A stretch of 64,000 bases of DNA from Kuschelorhynchus macadamiae (taxonomy: Eukaryota; Arthropoda; Insecta; Coleoptera; Curculionidae). The notes beneath the pieces are model-generated. The model was not told the origin of the DNA. It did no database searches and was given only the letters and a program-made list of their open reading frames with translations. Location: contig JAUTXW010000588.1 in the NCBI GenBank assembly GCA_030620095.1, positions 486,501-550,500 of the forward strand. Direction: 5' to 3'. The position numbers and the translations under genes are program-made. Below, piece after piece: positions 27,500-41,135 of this stretch. Numbering within the stretch: the first letter of the stretch is position 1; each line of letters begins with the position of its first letter.

Positions 27500-28013
27500 T
27501 ATATATAAATGGTAGTGCAAAAATAAAAACAATTGGTGGTCAAAGGGCAAGTACGGTATTGCATGTAAAAAACATAGATGCGATCACGACCAACGAAGAA
27601 ATTGAAGATGTTTTTCGATTTATTAGAGATGGAGAGAAAAATGGTGGATCTTTTAGAATAAGTAGTATACAGCCTGGGTATGGAGAAACACAAGTTGCAA
27701 CAGTGCTTGTCAGTCAAGAAATTGGCAAAAGACTAACGCAGGAGGGCCAAATTAGGATAGGTTCAGTAAACTGCAGAGTGCGAGAGAGAATCGTGCTACT
27801 GCTGCTTGGCTATTAGCCACACAGCAAAGATGTAATAGACCCGATAGGTCCCATCTTTGCATAAACTGTGGAAAAGGAGACCACAAACAAAAGAAATGTG
27901 CAGAAAACACACGATGCCTCGTGTGTAATGTAGCTGGCCATAAACCACTGACGATCCCTTGTCTTGTATATCGAAAAGAGGTACAGAGGCTAAGAGAATC
28001 GTGGAAATTTTAG
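27500..28013 (+). pseudogene. R1-clade LINE ORF1 (gag-like, CCHC zinc knuckles), 5'-truncated
   Basis: An open frame starting at the element edge reads AKIKTIGGQRASTVLHVKNI, then DAITTNEEIEDVFRFIRDGE, and VLVSQEIGKRLTQEGQIRIG, the conserved domain before the knuckles in R1-type gag proteins. A frameshift near 27790 moves to the frame with ENRATAAWLLATQQRCNRPD. Two knuckles follow: CINCGKGDHKQKKC, and CLVCNVAGHKPLTIPC, whose H-to-C spacing is one longer. The product would bind element RNA and help form the RNP. It ends at TAG (28013) nine bases before the ORF2 frame. The 5' part is cut off at the foldback/TA boundary. Confidence 0.8.
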
Positions 28014-28022
28014 TACACAAAA

Positions 28023-29437
28023 ATGAAAATACCTCAAGTAAACCTCGGTCGTAGACGTCCAGCACATGACCTGCTGATGCAAACTATAACCACAAATAAA
28101 TTAGACCTAGTTTTAATAAGTGAACCTAACAAAAATACCGGCTGGTACCTGGATGATGATTTGGACGCTGCAATAGGTATGATGAACACAACAAGCGAAG
28201 TTTTTACGAACAGGCGAGGAAACGGCTATGTGTGGATAGAAAACTCAAAATTGGCGATATTTAGTTGTTATATATCACCCAATCTGACAACAGAAAGCTT
28301 TAACCACTTTTTGCACAAGCTTACTGAAAGTATAGGTAATATTAAGAAAAAATGCCTAATATGAGGTGATTTCAATGCCAAAGCCATGTTGTGGGGTTCC
28401 CCTGTAAATAACAGCAGAGGAGAAATACTTTCGTAATGGGCCTCGGAATTAGGCTTAGTAGTTCTTAACACCGGAAATACACCCACCTTTTGTAGGAGTG
28501 ACAGTATACAGTACATAGACATAACATTTTCCTCAAGTAAAGTAGCTAAGAGAATAGTAATCTGGAAAGTATCTGAAGAGGAAAATCTTACAGATCATAA
28601 CTACATATTTTTCGAGTTACTAGATAACAAATCAAAGACAGAGACGCAGAAGAAAGTGGTGCATAGAAGATGGAAAATTGAAGAACCAAAGATTGAAGAT
28701 TTTACGAAGAAGCTAAAACGAAAGTTAAAAGATACAGAGAAAGCCACTTTAACATCCCAGAAAATGACAGACCTTTTGATTAATATCTGCAACCAGACCT
28801 TTAAAAAGAAGATCGGAAACGGTAACCGAAAGCCTGTATATTGGTGGACGCCACAAATTGCTGAAGTCAAGATCATGACATGCATTAACAAAACAGCAGA
28901 GACTACGGAAGCAGAAAAATACATAGCAAGTAACCAATACAAAAACAAAAGAAACTGCTTGAAAAAAGCTATACAAAAGGCGAAACTGGAGGCATCGAAA
29001 AGTGTGCTAGAGGAAGTGCAAAATGATATTTGGGGCATCAGCTTTAAATAGTTACTAAAAAACTTTGTCTGAGGCTATCGTCTCAACTATCAGATCAAAG
29101 TCAGGTATATGAGGCTGAAAGATTATTCCCGCAACACAGGAAAATAAACTGGAACAATATTGAAGTTAACGTCAGTGCATTTCGTTTTTTACCAAGGAAG
29201 AGCTTAAAGTAGCAATGGCCAAGATCAAACCAAAGAAAGCACCAGGTCCCGATAATATCACTCCTGAAATGTTACAATGTGTAGCAACTCATGCACCTGA
29301 CGAACGTTTGAGTATGATGAATCGACAGTTACAGATAGGAAAATTCCCTAGAATGTCTTATTGGAAAAGCCATGCAAGCTAACACAAAACAGCAAGTCAT
29401 ATAGGCCTTTATGTTTACTTGATTGCATGGGCAAGAT
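28023..29437 (+). pseudogene. R1-clade LINE ORF2, endonuclease and start of reverse transcriptase
   Basis: Starts KIPQVNLGRRRPAHDLLMQT, as R1-type ORF2 proteins do. An APE-like endonuclease follows: LDLVLISEPNK, then NRRGNGYVWI, a stop at 28362-28364 in place of a residue before GDFNAKAMLWGSPVNN, a second stop near 28435, then SDSIQYIDITF and EENLTDHNYIFF. A linker with RKPVYWWTPQIAEVKIMTC leads towards RT, with a stop at 29049. The RT begins FTKEELKVAMAKIKPKKAPG, PDNITPEMLQCVA and QLQIGKFP. It breaks at KSYRPLCLLDCMGK, where a minus-strand LINE is inserted; the frame resumes at 31257. The protein nicks target DNA and primes reverse transcription there. Several stops make it dead. Confidence 0.88.
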
Positions 29438-31256
29438 TCAAATTCAAATCATTTATTGCCATTTTGGTTATAAATATAACATTGGGTCGTCAAGTGGAAA
29501 TATCAACAAAAAATTTAGAAATACTAACACTAACATTTAGTTACCTCGAGTTACCAGGACAGTCTGATGACGCAAAAAATACCAACACACACAAAAGACA
29601 ATAGTTGACATAGACAAATAAGATTTAAAATAAATAGTCAAATAAGATCTAAAATAAATAAATAAATATAAGACTGTCTTACTAACAATACATACAACTA
29701 TAACCTAGATCATTACATCTACAATTTTGATGTGCAAAGTACTCCTGAATAGAATAAAGTGGATGAGTATTAAAAAAGTGTTTTATGGCTCTCCTGAATT
29801 TATTAAAACCTACAATCCTTCTACTTGAGGGATGCAGTGAATTAAACACCTTCACTCCCATGTAGTAAGGGCCCTTTTCATATAACGCTGTGGAGTGACG
29901 GGATACAGACAGACCATCTTTATTCCTGGTGGTTATACCACTCGCTTGCATTGAACTATTTGACTTAAATTGATTATTATTTTTAAAAACAAAGCAGCAC
30001 ACACTAAACAAATACAATGAATAGTCATAATAAGCAAATCACAAAAAAGTGGAGCACAAGACTGAAGATAGTCCACATTGCAAATTGATCTCACTGCATG
30101 CTGCCCCAAAATATAATACCGTATGATAGTCGTGAATGAATAATATGCACGAAATGTCAACAATGAAGCACAACCAACAAGGCTTCTTATATTATAAATT
30201 GCGTAATTTGCTGATGAGAGCTTGCCACCCACCATTTCTCCATGGTTGTTCCAATTTAAATTTTCATTCAGAACAATGCCTAGTATTTTGTATTTTGAAC
30301 TTGCTCTATTATATTATCTTTAACTTTGAGTGAGAATTTTTGTTCATAATTTACTCTATTTTGATAATTTATGAAATTAGTTTTGGTGGTGTTTAAAAGA
30401 AGTAAATTATTTAGGCACCATTCATTCATAATTTTAACAGTTGCGTTTGCCAATTCGAGAGCTGTATTTTCATCATGATGCGATATCACCACAGAGGTAT
30501 CATCAGCAAACTACACAACAGACACATTAGGGGAGCCAATATGCATATTTAAATCATTACAAAAAGTAAAAAACAATATTGGTGACAATAAAGACCCCTT
30601 TGGTGCACTAGTGGGGATTGCAACAAAGTTAATAATATTATTTTTCTTGCATTTTATATGTACAACCTGAGTTCGGCCATGCAGAAAATATTTTATCCAC
30701 TGCATCCACTTATGCACTACCCCTTACTCCTGTGCATTCAAGCTTTTTAAGTAAAATTCCATGATCCATTAAATTAAATGCCTTGCTTAGGTCAAAATAA
30801 ATGCTCATAATGGTCATGACATCATCAAGAGATTCCAGTATGGAGGATATATGATCAAAAAGAGCTGTCTTGCTAGACTTATTGCTCAAAAAACCATGTT
30901 GAGAATTACTAAAGATGTATTCATTATATGTGTTAATGGTGTAGTTATAAGAAAAGCAATATTCTTTAAAACCTTACATGGAATCTCATCAAGTTCTGCT
31001 GATATTTTAGAACAAGTTATATAAATTATCTGTATAACTTCCAATTCATCAACTGGAGTTAAGAAAAAAGAATAATTGGAACCACCTCTGTACACACATT
31101 GGTCCCTGATAAGTCCCTTTTGCATATTAACTGAAGGACACTGACTAAAAAATTTGTTAAACATATCACAGATCTTACCTGCATCAGTGACTGTTTCCCC
31201 ATTGCTTTCAAGTTCAAAAGTGGTTGTTGATCCATCATGCCCTGTCGCTTGTTTCA
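29438..31256 (-). mobile_element. 5'-truncated jockey/CR1-like LINE nested inside the R1-clade LINE
   Basis: The insertion splits the R1 sequence between CLLDCMGKI and RMLEHLLK. The left edge is the LINE's 3' tail; on the minus strand it ends AATAAATGATTTGAATTTGA, a tail style common for such LINEs. The right edge falls within the region before RT, so the copy is about 1.8 kb and lacks endonuclease. The opposite orientation and clean split show it arrived after the R1 copy. Confidence 0.85.
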
Positions 31257-31257
31257 A
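29700..31257 (-). pseudogene. Reverse transcriptase of the nested minus-strand LINE, broken
   Basis: Read leftwards. AGKICDMFNKFFSQCPSVN and LDEIPCKVLKNIAFLITTPL lie at 31170-30890. After frame breaks comes WMQWIKYFLHGRTQVVHIKC (about 30700), then IPTSAPKGSLLSPILF in place of the usual SGVPQGSxLGPLLF. FADDTSVVISHH follows at about 30510-30470 with both catalytic aspartates kept but a stop directly before it. Next is IMNEWCLNNLLLLNTTKTNF. The C-terminus near 29990-29750 includes ALYEKGPYYMGVKVFNSLHP and KFRRAIKHFF. The enzyme copies the element's RNA at a nick. At least three disruptions leave it non-functional. Confidence 0.85.
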
Positions 31258-32495
31258 TATATTCGAATGCTAGAGCATTTGCTTAAGAGTAGACTAACTG
31301 AGGAAATAGAAAGAAGTGGAGGACTTGCCCATACACAGTACACTTTCGTGGAAGGTAAATCCACAGTCGATGCTATGGCAAGGGTTATTGAAGAAGCAAA
31401 TAAGGCAAAGAACTATGCATGGCAAAATAGGACGCTGCTTCTATTAGTAACAATAGATGTAAAAATACATTTAATTCTGCACCATGGGAGGGAATAGCAG
31501 AGGCAGAGAAAAGGAACATACCACCTTATATGATGTGCATGACTACTAGCTATCTCTCAGAGAGAAAGCTGTTAATCGAGAATGAATATTCAATGGATGT
31601 AATGTGTGGGGTACCGCAGGGCTCAGTACTAGGACCCCTCTTTTGGAATATTTACTATGATGATATATTGTGACTTGAGATGAGACAAAACATAGTAATT
31701 GTGGGCTACGCTGATGACTTAGCAGTAGTAGTGAATGGCAAGACCGAGAAAATTGTAGAAGCAACTGCTAACATTGCTATACAAAGAATTGGGGAGTAGA
31801 TGAGAAAAAAGAAACTGCAGATTGTACCAGAAAAAACTGAAGCAGTGTTATTAGCAGATAGGAAGGAAGATGAGCAAGTAACCATCGAGGTACAATACAA
31901 GGAAATCAGCATGATGCAGGAAATTCTGGGTGTATTCTTCGAGAGGGGAGCAAAAATGAAGCAGCATATTCTTAACACCTGTCAAAAAATGGAGAGGTCC
32001 GCCATGGCTTTACAGCAACTAATGCTAAATTCAGGAGGCCCACTCTCGAGCAGTCGAAGGCTACTGAGTGCAGTAAAACACTCCATTATGCTATATGCAG
32101 CGCCTATATGGCATGAGGTGCTTAATCAGAAAAAGTACAGAGCGATGTTCCAGAAGGTGCAAAACAAACTTGCTATACAGATATGCAGTGCATTCCGTAG
32201 CGTATCTACAGAGGCTGTACTGGTACTGGAAGATATAATCCCTCTTGAACTACAAGCACAGGAAAGAATGCGGGGGTATGGAAAGGACAGGAATATTAGA
32301 GCAGCAGAACAGGAAATCACACTGAACACATGGCAAGCCTGATGAACTGAACTGAATAACAAAGGACAATGGACAAAAAAAATTGATACCGGATATAGCA
32401 CCAGGGGTTAAAAGAAACTGTGGGGATTTAAACAACCACCTCACACAAGTGCTATTGGGACACAGTTGCTTCAAACAATACTTCCACAAAGTTAA
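31257..32495 (+). pseudogene. R1-clade LINE ORF2, rest of reverse transcriptase and C-terminus
   Basis: Continues the R1 ORF2 after the nested LINE: RMLEHLLKSRLTEEIERSGG, then HTQYTFVEGKSTVDAM. TIDVK begins the catalytic A box but its partner aspartate motif is garbled by a frameshift near 31465. CGVPQGSVLGPLFWNIYYD and GYADDLAVVV (31710-31740) keep the RT core. After a stop at about 31799 the frame runs to 32342 with VPEKTEAVLLADRKE, LNSGGPLSSSRRLLSAVKHS, AAPIWHEV and IPLELQAQERM. A last frame at 32360-32495 reads LIPDIAPGVKRNCGDLNNHL and LLGHSCFKQYFHKVK, the usual R1 tail. The coding region stops abruptly at the (TA)n tract, so the final CCHC motif is missing. Confidence 0.88.
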
Positions 32496-32500
32496 GATAA

Positions 32501-35068
<2,568 letters not shown>

Positions 35069-35477
35069 AAAAATTCTTACCTTCATAACACAATGCCACA
35101 AAATCTCCATCCTTCTGGTTTTGTATTTTCCATCTAAGTAGCCACTGACCCTCTTTAATTTCTTTGAAGAATAAAGTTGCAAGTGGAACTTCTCGTATTT
35201 CATAGTAATTTGCTTCATCTTCCATAACACATTCATTTACTGTGCTAGCACTGTGACTAGTAGAAATAGAATTATCAACATTTTTGTAAATATGTTCAAA
35301 GCTACCAACACAGTTCTTTTTGGCACATTCTTCCTGTCCTGCAGAAATTACCTTTCCTGTATATTCCGAATTTGTAGGTTTTTGTATTACATTGTCATCA
35401 ATACATTGTATAGTTTCATTTGAAAAATCTTCCTTAAATGAAGTAAATTCTACTTTTTCAATTGTTTCCTCAGCCAT
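35069..35477 (-). CDS. Candidate first coding exon of a host gene, product unrecognised
   Basis: An open frame of about 136 codons starts MAEETIEKVEFTSFKEDFSN at 35477, with AATAATATGG around the ATG, a fair start context. Composition is mixed and acidic with several cysteines, unlike the transposon debris nearby. The later part reads EIREVPLATLFFKEIKEGQW then LLRWKIQNQKDGDFVALCYE. It is followed at once by GTAAGAAT, a near-consensus splice donor with the exon ending GAAG; reading on gives a stop seven codons later. This fits the first coding exon of a spliced gene running leftwards. No following exon was recognised, and no domain is identified. A chance open frame remains possible, but length, start and donor agree. 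Confidence 0.5.
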
Positions 35478-36081
35478 ATTATTGGAGTTTTAAATTCTCA
35501 TAAGGCCATGTACTACTACTTCCACTTATACTGAAGAATAATTTCATTGTACTTCATTTTATATATCACAACATTTTTTTCTTAGTTGATTTGCACCCCG
35601 ATTTTTATTCCCCTTTTACTCATCCATTGTCTTTTCGAAAGATTATTCCCGATCTGGTATTCAGAGCGTTTCCATGGAGACAGACTATCTGGCGACATTT
35701 CGAAAAAGGTCAAAAAAATTGAAAAGCTCTAGCCCTATTTCTTATAACACTCTGTGTACTATCTATTAACATTAAGAAATACAAGTTACTAAAATTGTTT
35801 ATTGAAAAAAAAAGGAGTATATAATTAACTATATCTCAATTAGCAATTTATAATAACCGAGACATCTTGAATGAATGAAAATTATATTTGAGATTAAGAT
35901 TAATTTGTTTTGTTTATTATTTGTAGTCACAGCTGTTTTTGGCATATTATTTTGACGTTTTATCACATATATTGAATGGCAGAATCAGGGCGTTATTATT
36001 CTATACTGTTATCTGATGTGATAGAAAGAGACAAAATTAGGCTTATGGTTAATAATCCAAAAAAGCAAAGTCCAAAATTAC
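35478..36081. other. Possible promoter or 5' region of the 35.4 kb minus-strand candidate
   Basis: No coding sequence seen. If the minus-strand exon is real, its 5' UTR and promoter should lie here; a GC-richer block is at about 35645-35705. No TATA box or initiator could be assigned with confidence. Confidence 0.25.
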
Positions 36082-36515
36082 AGCGCGGAACACAATGAAA
36101 CTTCCATAATTCTTTAACGTAAAACGAAACTTAAAAAGGAGGTACGCATTTGTGGTACAAAAATAGGTGATAATTTCAATGTTGGAACTAAATATAATCG
36201 TTTATAACCTATATTTAAAAAAATATCTAACAAAACACCCGAAAAACACAGAGATAAAAATTAAGTTTGAGGTAAATGGACAGAAGCGTATGCGTAACTT
36301 TTATTGTGTTCCGCGCTTAACCGAACTCGCCATAAAAGTGCTAAAACACGGAACACAATGAAAATTACGTGTTTCGTCATTCGCTTCCGTCCATTTAGGT
36401 CAAACTTAATTATTCTTTCTGTATTTTTCCAGGTTTTGTTAGATACCCATTTTTGTACTACAAAAGTGTACTTCCTTTTTAAGTTTCGTGTTTGTGAGTT
36501 AGTTTTTAGGTAAAA
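36082..36515. repeat. Small palindromic element with GGAACACAAT ends
   Basis: Arms around a centre near 36330 are inverted copies: left GAGGTAAATGGACAGAAGCG (36269) against right CGCTTCCGTCCATTTAGGTC (36380), and left AAACTTAAAAAGGAGGTACG against right TGTACTTCCTTTTTAAGTTT (36467). GCGCGGAACACAATGAAA starts the left edge at 36081, and GGAACACAAT recurs at both inner arm ends. A single related arm lies at 40790-40915, inverted relative to the left arm. This looks like a MITE family of unknown superfamily. Confidence 0.65.
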
Positions 36516-37039
36516 CGAATACGGAAGCTGTATGGTTTCGCGCGTAATCTATCTTTTCTAATGTGGGCTATGGGGCTGCAGCCCCCCAAGGAGGAAACAT
36601 ATATGCATATGATGGCAAGGCATAATAAATTTTTAGGTATTAATTGTAATTTTTTGATCATCAAAAATTATGAGTTTCCAAGCTGAAAACCTCCTTGCGC
36701 TACTGGCGTAAGGCAATAATGTCTACAAAAGAATACAATCTATGAATTATTCCTTCAAGATTCAACCCAAACCACGGTTTTTTACAGTGGCGTGGCGTTG
36801 CATACATTTGAAATATACGCGGTTTCTCAACATTTGTGCCCTGTAAAGGTTAGGTTGTTTAATGCAACGAAGTGTATTAGGTTGTTTAATGCAACGAAGT
36901 GTATTAAACTTAAAACAGAATTATGTTTTCGAAATGTTTTTGCAACTCTTTCAAAAGTTTATCATAGTATCATATGTATAGTAAATATCTTTATTTAATT
37001 GAGTATGTGCACTACGTAATTTCAGAATTTGTAGAAATT
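36516..37039. other. Stretch without recognised gene
   Basis: Contains a 28 bp direct duplication at about 36851-36906 (TAGGTTGTTTAATGCAACGA repeated back to back). Otherwise unremarkable. Confidence 0.5.
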
Positions 37040-37150
37040 ACCGGTCGGGTCTAGACCCGGATCCGGCCCGAAGGCGGGTTCGGTGTGGGGTTGGGCTGAA
37101 AGTTGTCGGGCGGAAAGTCGTCGGGCTTGAATCGGGCCGGGCTCTACAAG
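37040..37150. repeat. GC-rich block with CGGG/GGGC motifs
   Basis: About 110 bp far richer in GC than its surroundings, made of short irregular repeats such as GGTCGGGTCTAGACCCGG, TCGGGCGGAAAGTCGTCGGG and TCGGGCCGGGCTC. GTCTAGAC is a local palindrome. It has the look of a degenerate simple repeat or a MITE end; no coding frame is supported. Confidence 0.55.
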
Positions 37151-37269
37151 CGTAGCTCCGATTTTAAATAATTATTGAATGAACTTTTTTTTCCTTCTAC
37201 GAGGGAAGTAAAAGCAAAATATTAGTATTTTTTAAAAGCATATGCTAAAATATAAATGTTATAAAAAGA

Positions 37270-37470
37270 CATGGGAATCGTTGCCGGTTTTTCGAAATTG
37301 TTGATACGCATTTGTTGAAAATCATCTGACTAAACTTGTGTTTTGTATTTTAGTTCTTTGCATATGCAGACAGACAGGAAAAGGAAGTGCTAGTTGTTCA
37401 TGTTTGGCGCGTAGTGTGCACATTGTGCAAATCGACATCAAATTGGGCAAAATTGTGCACTTTGCAACAT
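37270..37470 (+). repeat. ~200 bp repeat, copy 1 of an inverted pair
   Basis: Matches 40935-41135 on the opposite strand: GTTGCCGGTTTTTCGAAA, then TTGTGTTTTGTATTTTAGTT, CTTTGCA, GACAGGAA and AAATCGACATCAAATTGGGC. Identity is patchy with small indels. Several overlapping short open frames occur, all probably chance. Confidence 0.65.
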
Positions 37471-38502
37471 CCCTGGTTTTCTTTCTTCGTAGATACCACA
37501 TATTTTCCAAGGCCTTTAAACTCTAATGTTAACAGACCTTGCATATTTTCAATAAAGACGAGAATTACCAAATAGACACCCTCCAATAAATATCCTCGAT
37601 TGGTATTAGCCAATACAATATACACACACAAGATATACTTTTTTACACCGCTTCACAAAAAGGGACTAATAAGGGGTATCCAAAACGCAATACCATTTTG
37701 GCTTGGGCTCCCTATAGTGAACTAGCCGGCTTTACAACGAAAATTTTACGGACATTGTTTATAATTGGCTGAAATAAACCTGTATAAAGTATGAATTTGG
37801 TCTGAGATATTAGAAAAGGCTAATTAACGGGTGTATCGAAATCTGTACGGACGCAAGGTACGTTATGATTGGCCAGACGTCACGTCACTCAATCAGAGAT
37901 TTTGACTGGAGTGTGTCTCTTCAGTAATTAGAATAATTAGATGCTCCCATTGAACTCTACAGACTCCGCTCGATAATCTGCCTTTTCAAACATATTATAT
38001 ACGTTTATATCGGCCGAGTATAAACAATTCCGTTAAATTTCCGGTGTGAATAGCTTGGCCTCTCAGTGATAGGGAAGGTGATACAGTTACATTGCAAACG
38101 GTGTGTGTTCTAACCGCGTTTCGGGCAATAATATTTTTAATTTTTTTTAAACAAAACTTAAAATTTTGTATGTAGCTCATTGTTAGGCTCTTTTTTTGAG
38201 ATGATGTAAAAAGTTTATTTATATTAAAGCAAGTTTTTTTTAACACAACCTAAACTGTTAAGTTAACTATCGTTATAGAAGAATCGTGCTGGCGATTACT
38301 TCGCAGCAAAGCCATTGAAACAAGCAAGCAGGCAAGCAACTATCGTTAGAGTTATTAAGGTACCAAGGGTATTATAAGGCTAATAACGCTTAAACTAGAC
38401 ATAGTTTTTTATTGTGTTTCATGCTTAATTAATTCGGAATTTGGTTGGCGCGCTGTCTCTACAGCTAAAGTACGGAACACTATTCGTTTTGTCCATTCAC
38501 GG
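37471..38502. other. Stretch without recognised gene
   Basis: No element or gene recognised. A GC-richer patch with TGATTGGCCAGACGTCACGT lies near 37868, resembling CCAAT- and CRE-type promoter sites, but no gene can be attached to it. Confidence 0.4.
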
Positions 38503-40748
38503 TAGTGGTGGCTATTCAGGTGAAGTAGGTGAAGTGCTACTTCACCAGGAAAAAAAAAACAAGCAAACATCTAATTATATTTATTATATATCTCTTAAAA
38601 TTTAAGTTTTGCATTCATTTATTCACCTAAATGGCAAAACATAAATTGTACATCTCGAATAAATATTTTACTTTACCGTTGGCGGCATGTCTTTTTAAAA
38701 CTTTCAATCGAACTTTATTATAACAACTATAACAGTGGCGCAAACCGCTTCGACTTTGGAGGTGCTATATTTAGTTTATGATTTTCCTACTACATTGCCA
38801 TGATAACGCGTACGCAATGACGTCGACCGCATGGAAGATTAATGTTAACCAGCGCCATACAACGCTCCTGGTGAACTGCTAACGCAGTACACTACACCCA
38901 CGTGTCGTTCAGTTTGGGGTGGTTGTTTACTTTTGTTTTCGTGGATTTCGCTGCAATCGGTTAGTTCCTTTGCAGTTTATTTGACTGTTTTGTGTTATAT
39001 TTATTTATGGTGTTGTTACAACTTTATTTGGTATCGGGTTTATTAATTTACATTATTGATGAATCCGATCACGGATGTAGTTTACATTTTGTTGGAAACT
39101 CCATTTAATCGGTGGAAGGAACAAGATCAGAGTTTTAATCGTCATCCTGGTTTTCGGCGTACAAATGGTTGTGTAGTAGTCAAATATTACAAAAATTGTC
39201 TTGCTGGCCTTGTTTACTAGTTTCCAATAAATATTCAGTGTGGAATTAGGAAGGATTTGCAGGTATGTTAAATATATGAAGGTCTTTACATAAACATGAA
39301 GCCGATTAAATAGACTATTTATGTGCTTGGTAATTGACGCAGTTTTGTACCTTGCAAAATAAGAGTTAGTCAATAAACAGTGAGTCAATAAATAGGGGGA
39401 ATTTTAAAAAGCTTTTAGGTTTATTAATATCGAGAAGTTCCCAAGAACTAAAAGATCATCACAAAAAAATTAAAAATGTTTTTACTGGTGACTCGAAAAC
39501 TATTCAAAACGAAATAATTAATTATTAATTGAATTTAATTGAATGGATTTCTGATTATTTAAATTATCATGTAAAAAGTGAAATATTGAACACACATTTT
39601 TTGGATGACACCACTGATATTACAGAAACCTCCTAGTGCTCCATAATTTTAAGATACGTTAATTCAGAAGGTTCAGTAGTCGAGAGATTCTTAGGATTTT
39701 ATAATGTCAGCTCCGATAGAACGTCGGAGAATTTATATTCTCTATTGGATCAAATTTTGGACCAATTTGACTATAAACATAAATTAATCCATCCATCTAA
39801 ATGGTCTTCAAAAAAAAAAAAGAAAAAGCTCCGCAGGTTGTATTTGTCCTGATGCTGGAAAGTTTTAAAATATTTCTAAATGTCAAAATTTTTGCAAGCC
39901 TTAGTGGCATCCCCTCATACGAGGCGTATACCAACAATTACAGAAACTTATTGGTCTTCAAATTCGAAGTTAGTAAATGTGATTGTTCAAGTTGCGTTCT
40001 TCAAAAAAAATCGTTTGACATTCATTTTTGCATATCTTATATAAAACGCTGTCGTGAGGCGCTCTGTAAAACTTATACCATGTTTGATAAAGCAGATTCT
40101 ATTACAGAAATAAATCATTACAAACGTGAGCTTGCTAAGCTTTCACCTGAAGAAATTGGGGCCAAGTGTAGAACTCTTTTTTATGAAATATTGGACCATA
40201 TTTTAATGGAAATGACACTAAGCTTTCAAGACTCTGAAAAACTTACATTTTTATGTTTGGCAGATTCTGCTAAATTTTTCGAATATAGTTTAAATTTTCC
40301 GACTGGCTCGTTGGAAAATTTATTACAGTTATATGGGGAAATATTTTCTAAAAGTCAACGGCTTAAAAATGAGCTTGGTTTTATTTTTGCCAATGACATT
40401 AATTGGAATATATCTCTGCCAGAGCAAGTGAAAAAAATTAATGAGAATAAAGATATTTTAACCTAAGCATATAAAGTGTTTTCCCTTATTTTGACAATAC
40501 CGTCGACAAGTGCTTCAGTGGAAAGAAGTTTTTCTTGCCTCAAACGTGTAAAAACTTATTTAAGAAATACAATATCTCAAAAAAGACTTACTTCTCTAGG
40601 TAATATTTCAATTCAAAAAGAATTTCTGGAGGAGATTAGAGCAACTCATCGATTTTATGAGGATGGTATAAATAAATTTGCTGCTATGAAGGATAGGAGA
40701 ATTGATTTAGTATACAAAATTAAGATAAGTCGTAAAAAAATATTTTAA
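38503..40748 (+). mobile_element. Second degenerate hAT (ZMYM1-like) element
   Basis: The left end at about 38503 reads TAGTGGTGGCTATTCAGG, close to the CAGTGGCGGCTC start seen in the nested MITE at 26445. A GC-richer segment at about 38810-38960 sits where a promoter would be, and a dead transposase follows. The right terminus was not found. Confidence 0.6.
39400..40748 (+). pseudogene. hAT-superfamily transposase (DUF4371/ZMYM1-like), broken
   Basis: A frame at 39430-39780 reads RSSQELKDHHKKIKNVFTGD, then HFLDDTTDITETS, a stop (39634-39636), and SIILRYVNSEGSVVERFLGF, the DUF4371-type catalytic region. After a decayed middle, the frame from 39801 is open to 40463; it includes CCSSCV-like CDCSSCVLQK and KRELAKLSPEEIGAKCRTLF. 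A single in-frame TAA at 40464-40466 separates it from the C-terminal dimerisation domain in the same frame: LILTIPSTSASVERSFSCLK, RVKTYLRNTISQKRLTSLGN. Possible N-terminal sequence lies near 39060-39200. It is the plus-strand counterpart of the copy at 7390-9232 and is equally inactive. Confidence 0.82.
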
Positions 40749-40789
40749 TTTTTCGGTGTTTTCTTAGGTACTTTTTTGAAACAAAGGTT

Positions 40790-40918
40790 ATAAACGATTA
40801 TATTTAGTTCAGATGTCAAAATTATTACCCATTTTTATATCATAAATGTGTACTTCCTTTTGAAGCTTTTGTAGGTTAGTTTTTACGTTAAACATTTACG
40901 CACGTTTCATTGTGTCCC
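40790..40918 (+). repeat. Arm of the GGAACACAAT-type MITE
   Basis: GGTTATAAACGATTATATTT through GTGTACTTCCTTTTGAAGC to ACGTTTCATTGTGTCCC matches the reverse complement of 36082-36210. Only one arm is seen. Confidence 0.65.
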
Positions 40919-40934
40919 TAGCATAACGAGTTAT

Positions 40935-41135
40935 GTTTCAACGTGTACAGTCGCACATTTTGTGCCCAATTGGATGTCTATTTGCACAATTTGCCTACGA
41001 CACGCCATATTGGCACAATCAGCACTTCCTGTCTTTCAAAGTACAAAGAACTAAAATACAAAAACAAAACAGTAAGTTTAGTCGGATATTTTTTAACAAA
41101 AGGGTATCAACATTTTCGAAAAACCGGCAACGTCA
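40935..41135 (-). repeat. ~200 bp repeat, copy 2 of an inverted pair
   Basis: Inverted relative to 37270-37470; shares TTTTGTGCCCAATTGGATGT, GCACTTCCTGTC, AAAGAACTAAAATACAAAA and CGAAAAACCGGCAACG. The pair brackets the second hAT and two MITE arms. Confidence 0.65.

Noticed and set aside
28601..29038. 145-codon minus-strand frame opposite the R1 LINE
   Set aside because: It is the antisense shadow of the R1 ORF2 linker, whose plus-strand protein motifs are clear.
39053..39388. 111-codon minus-strand frame as a gene
   Set aside because: It lies antisense to the probable N-terminal part of the second hAT transposase and has no recognisable content.
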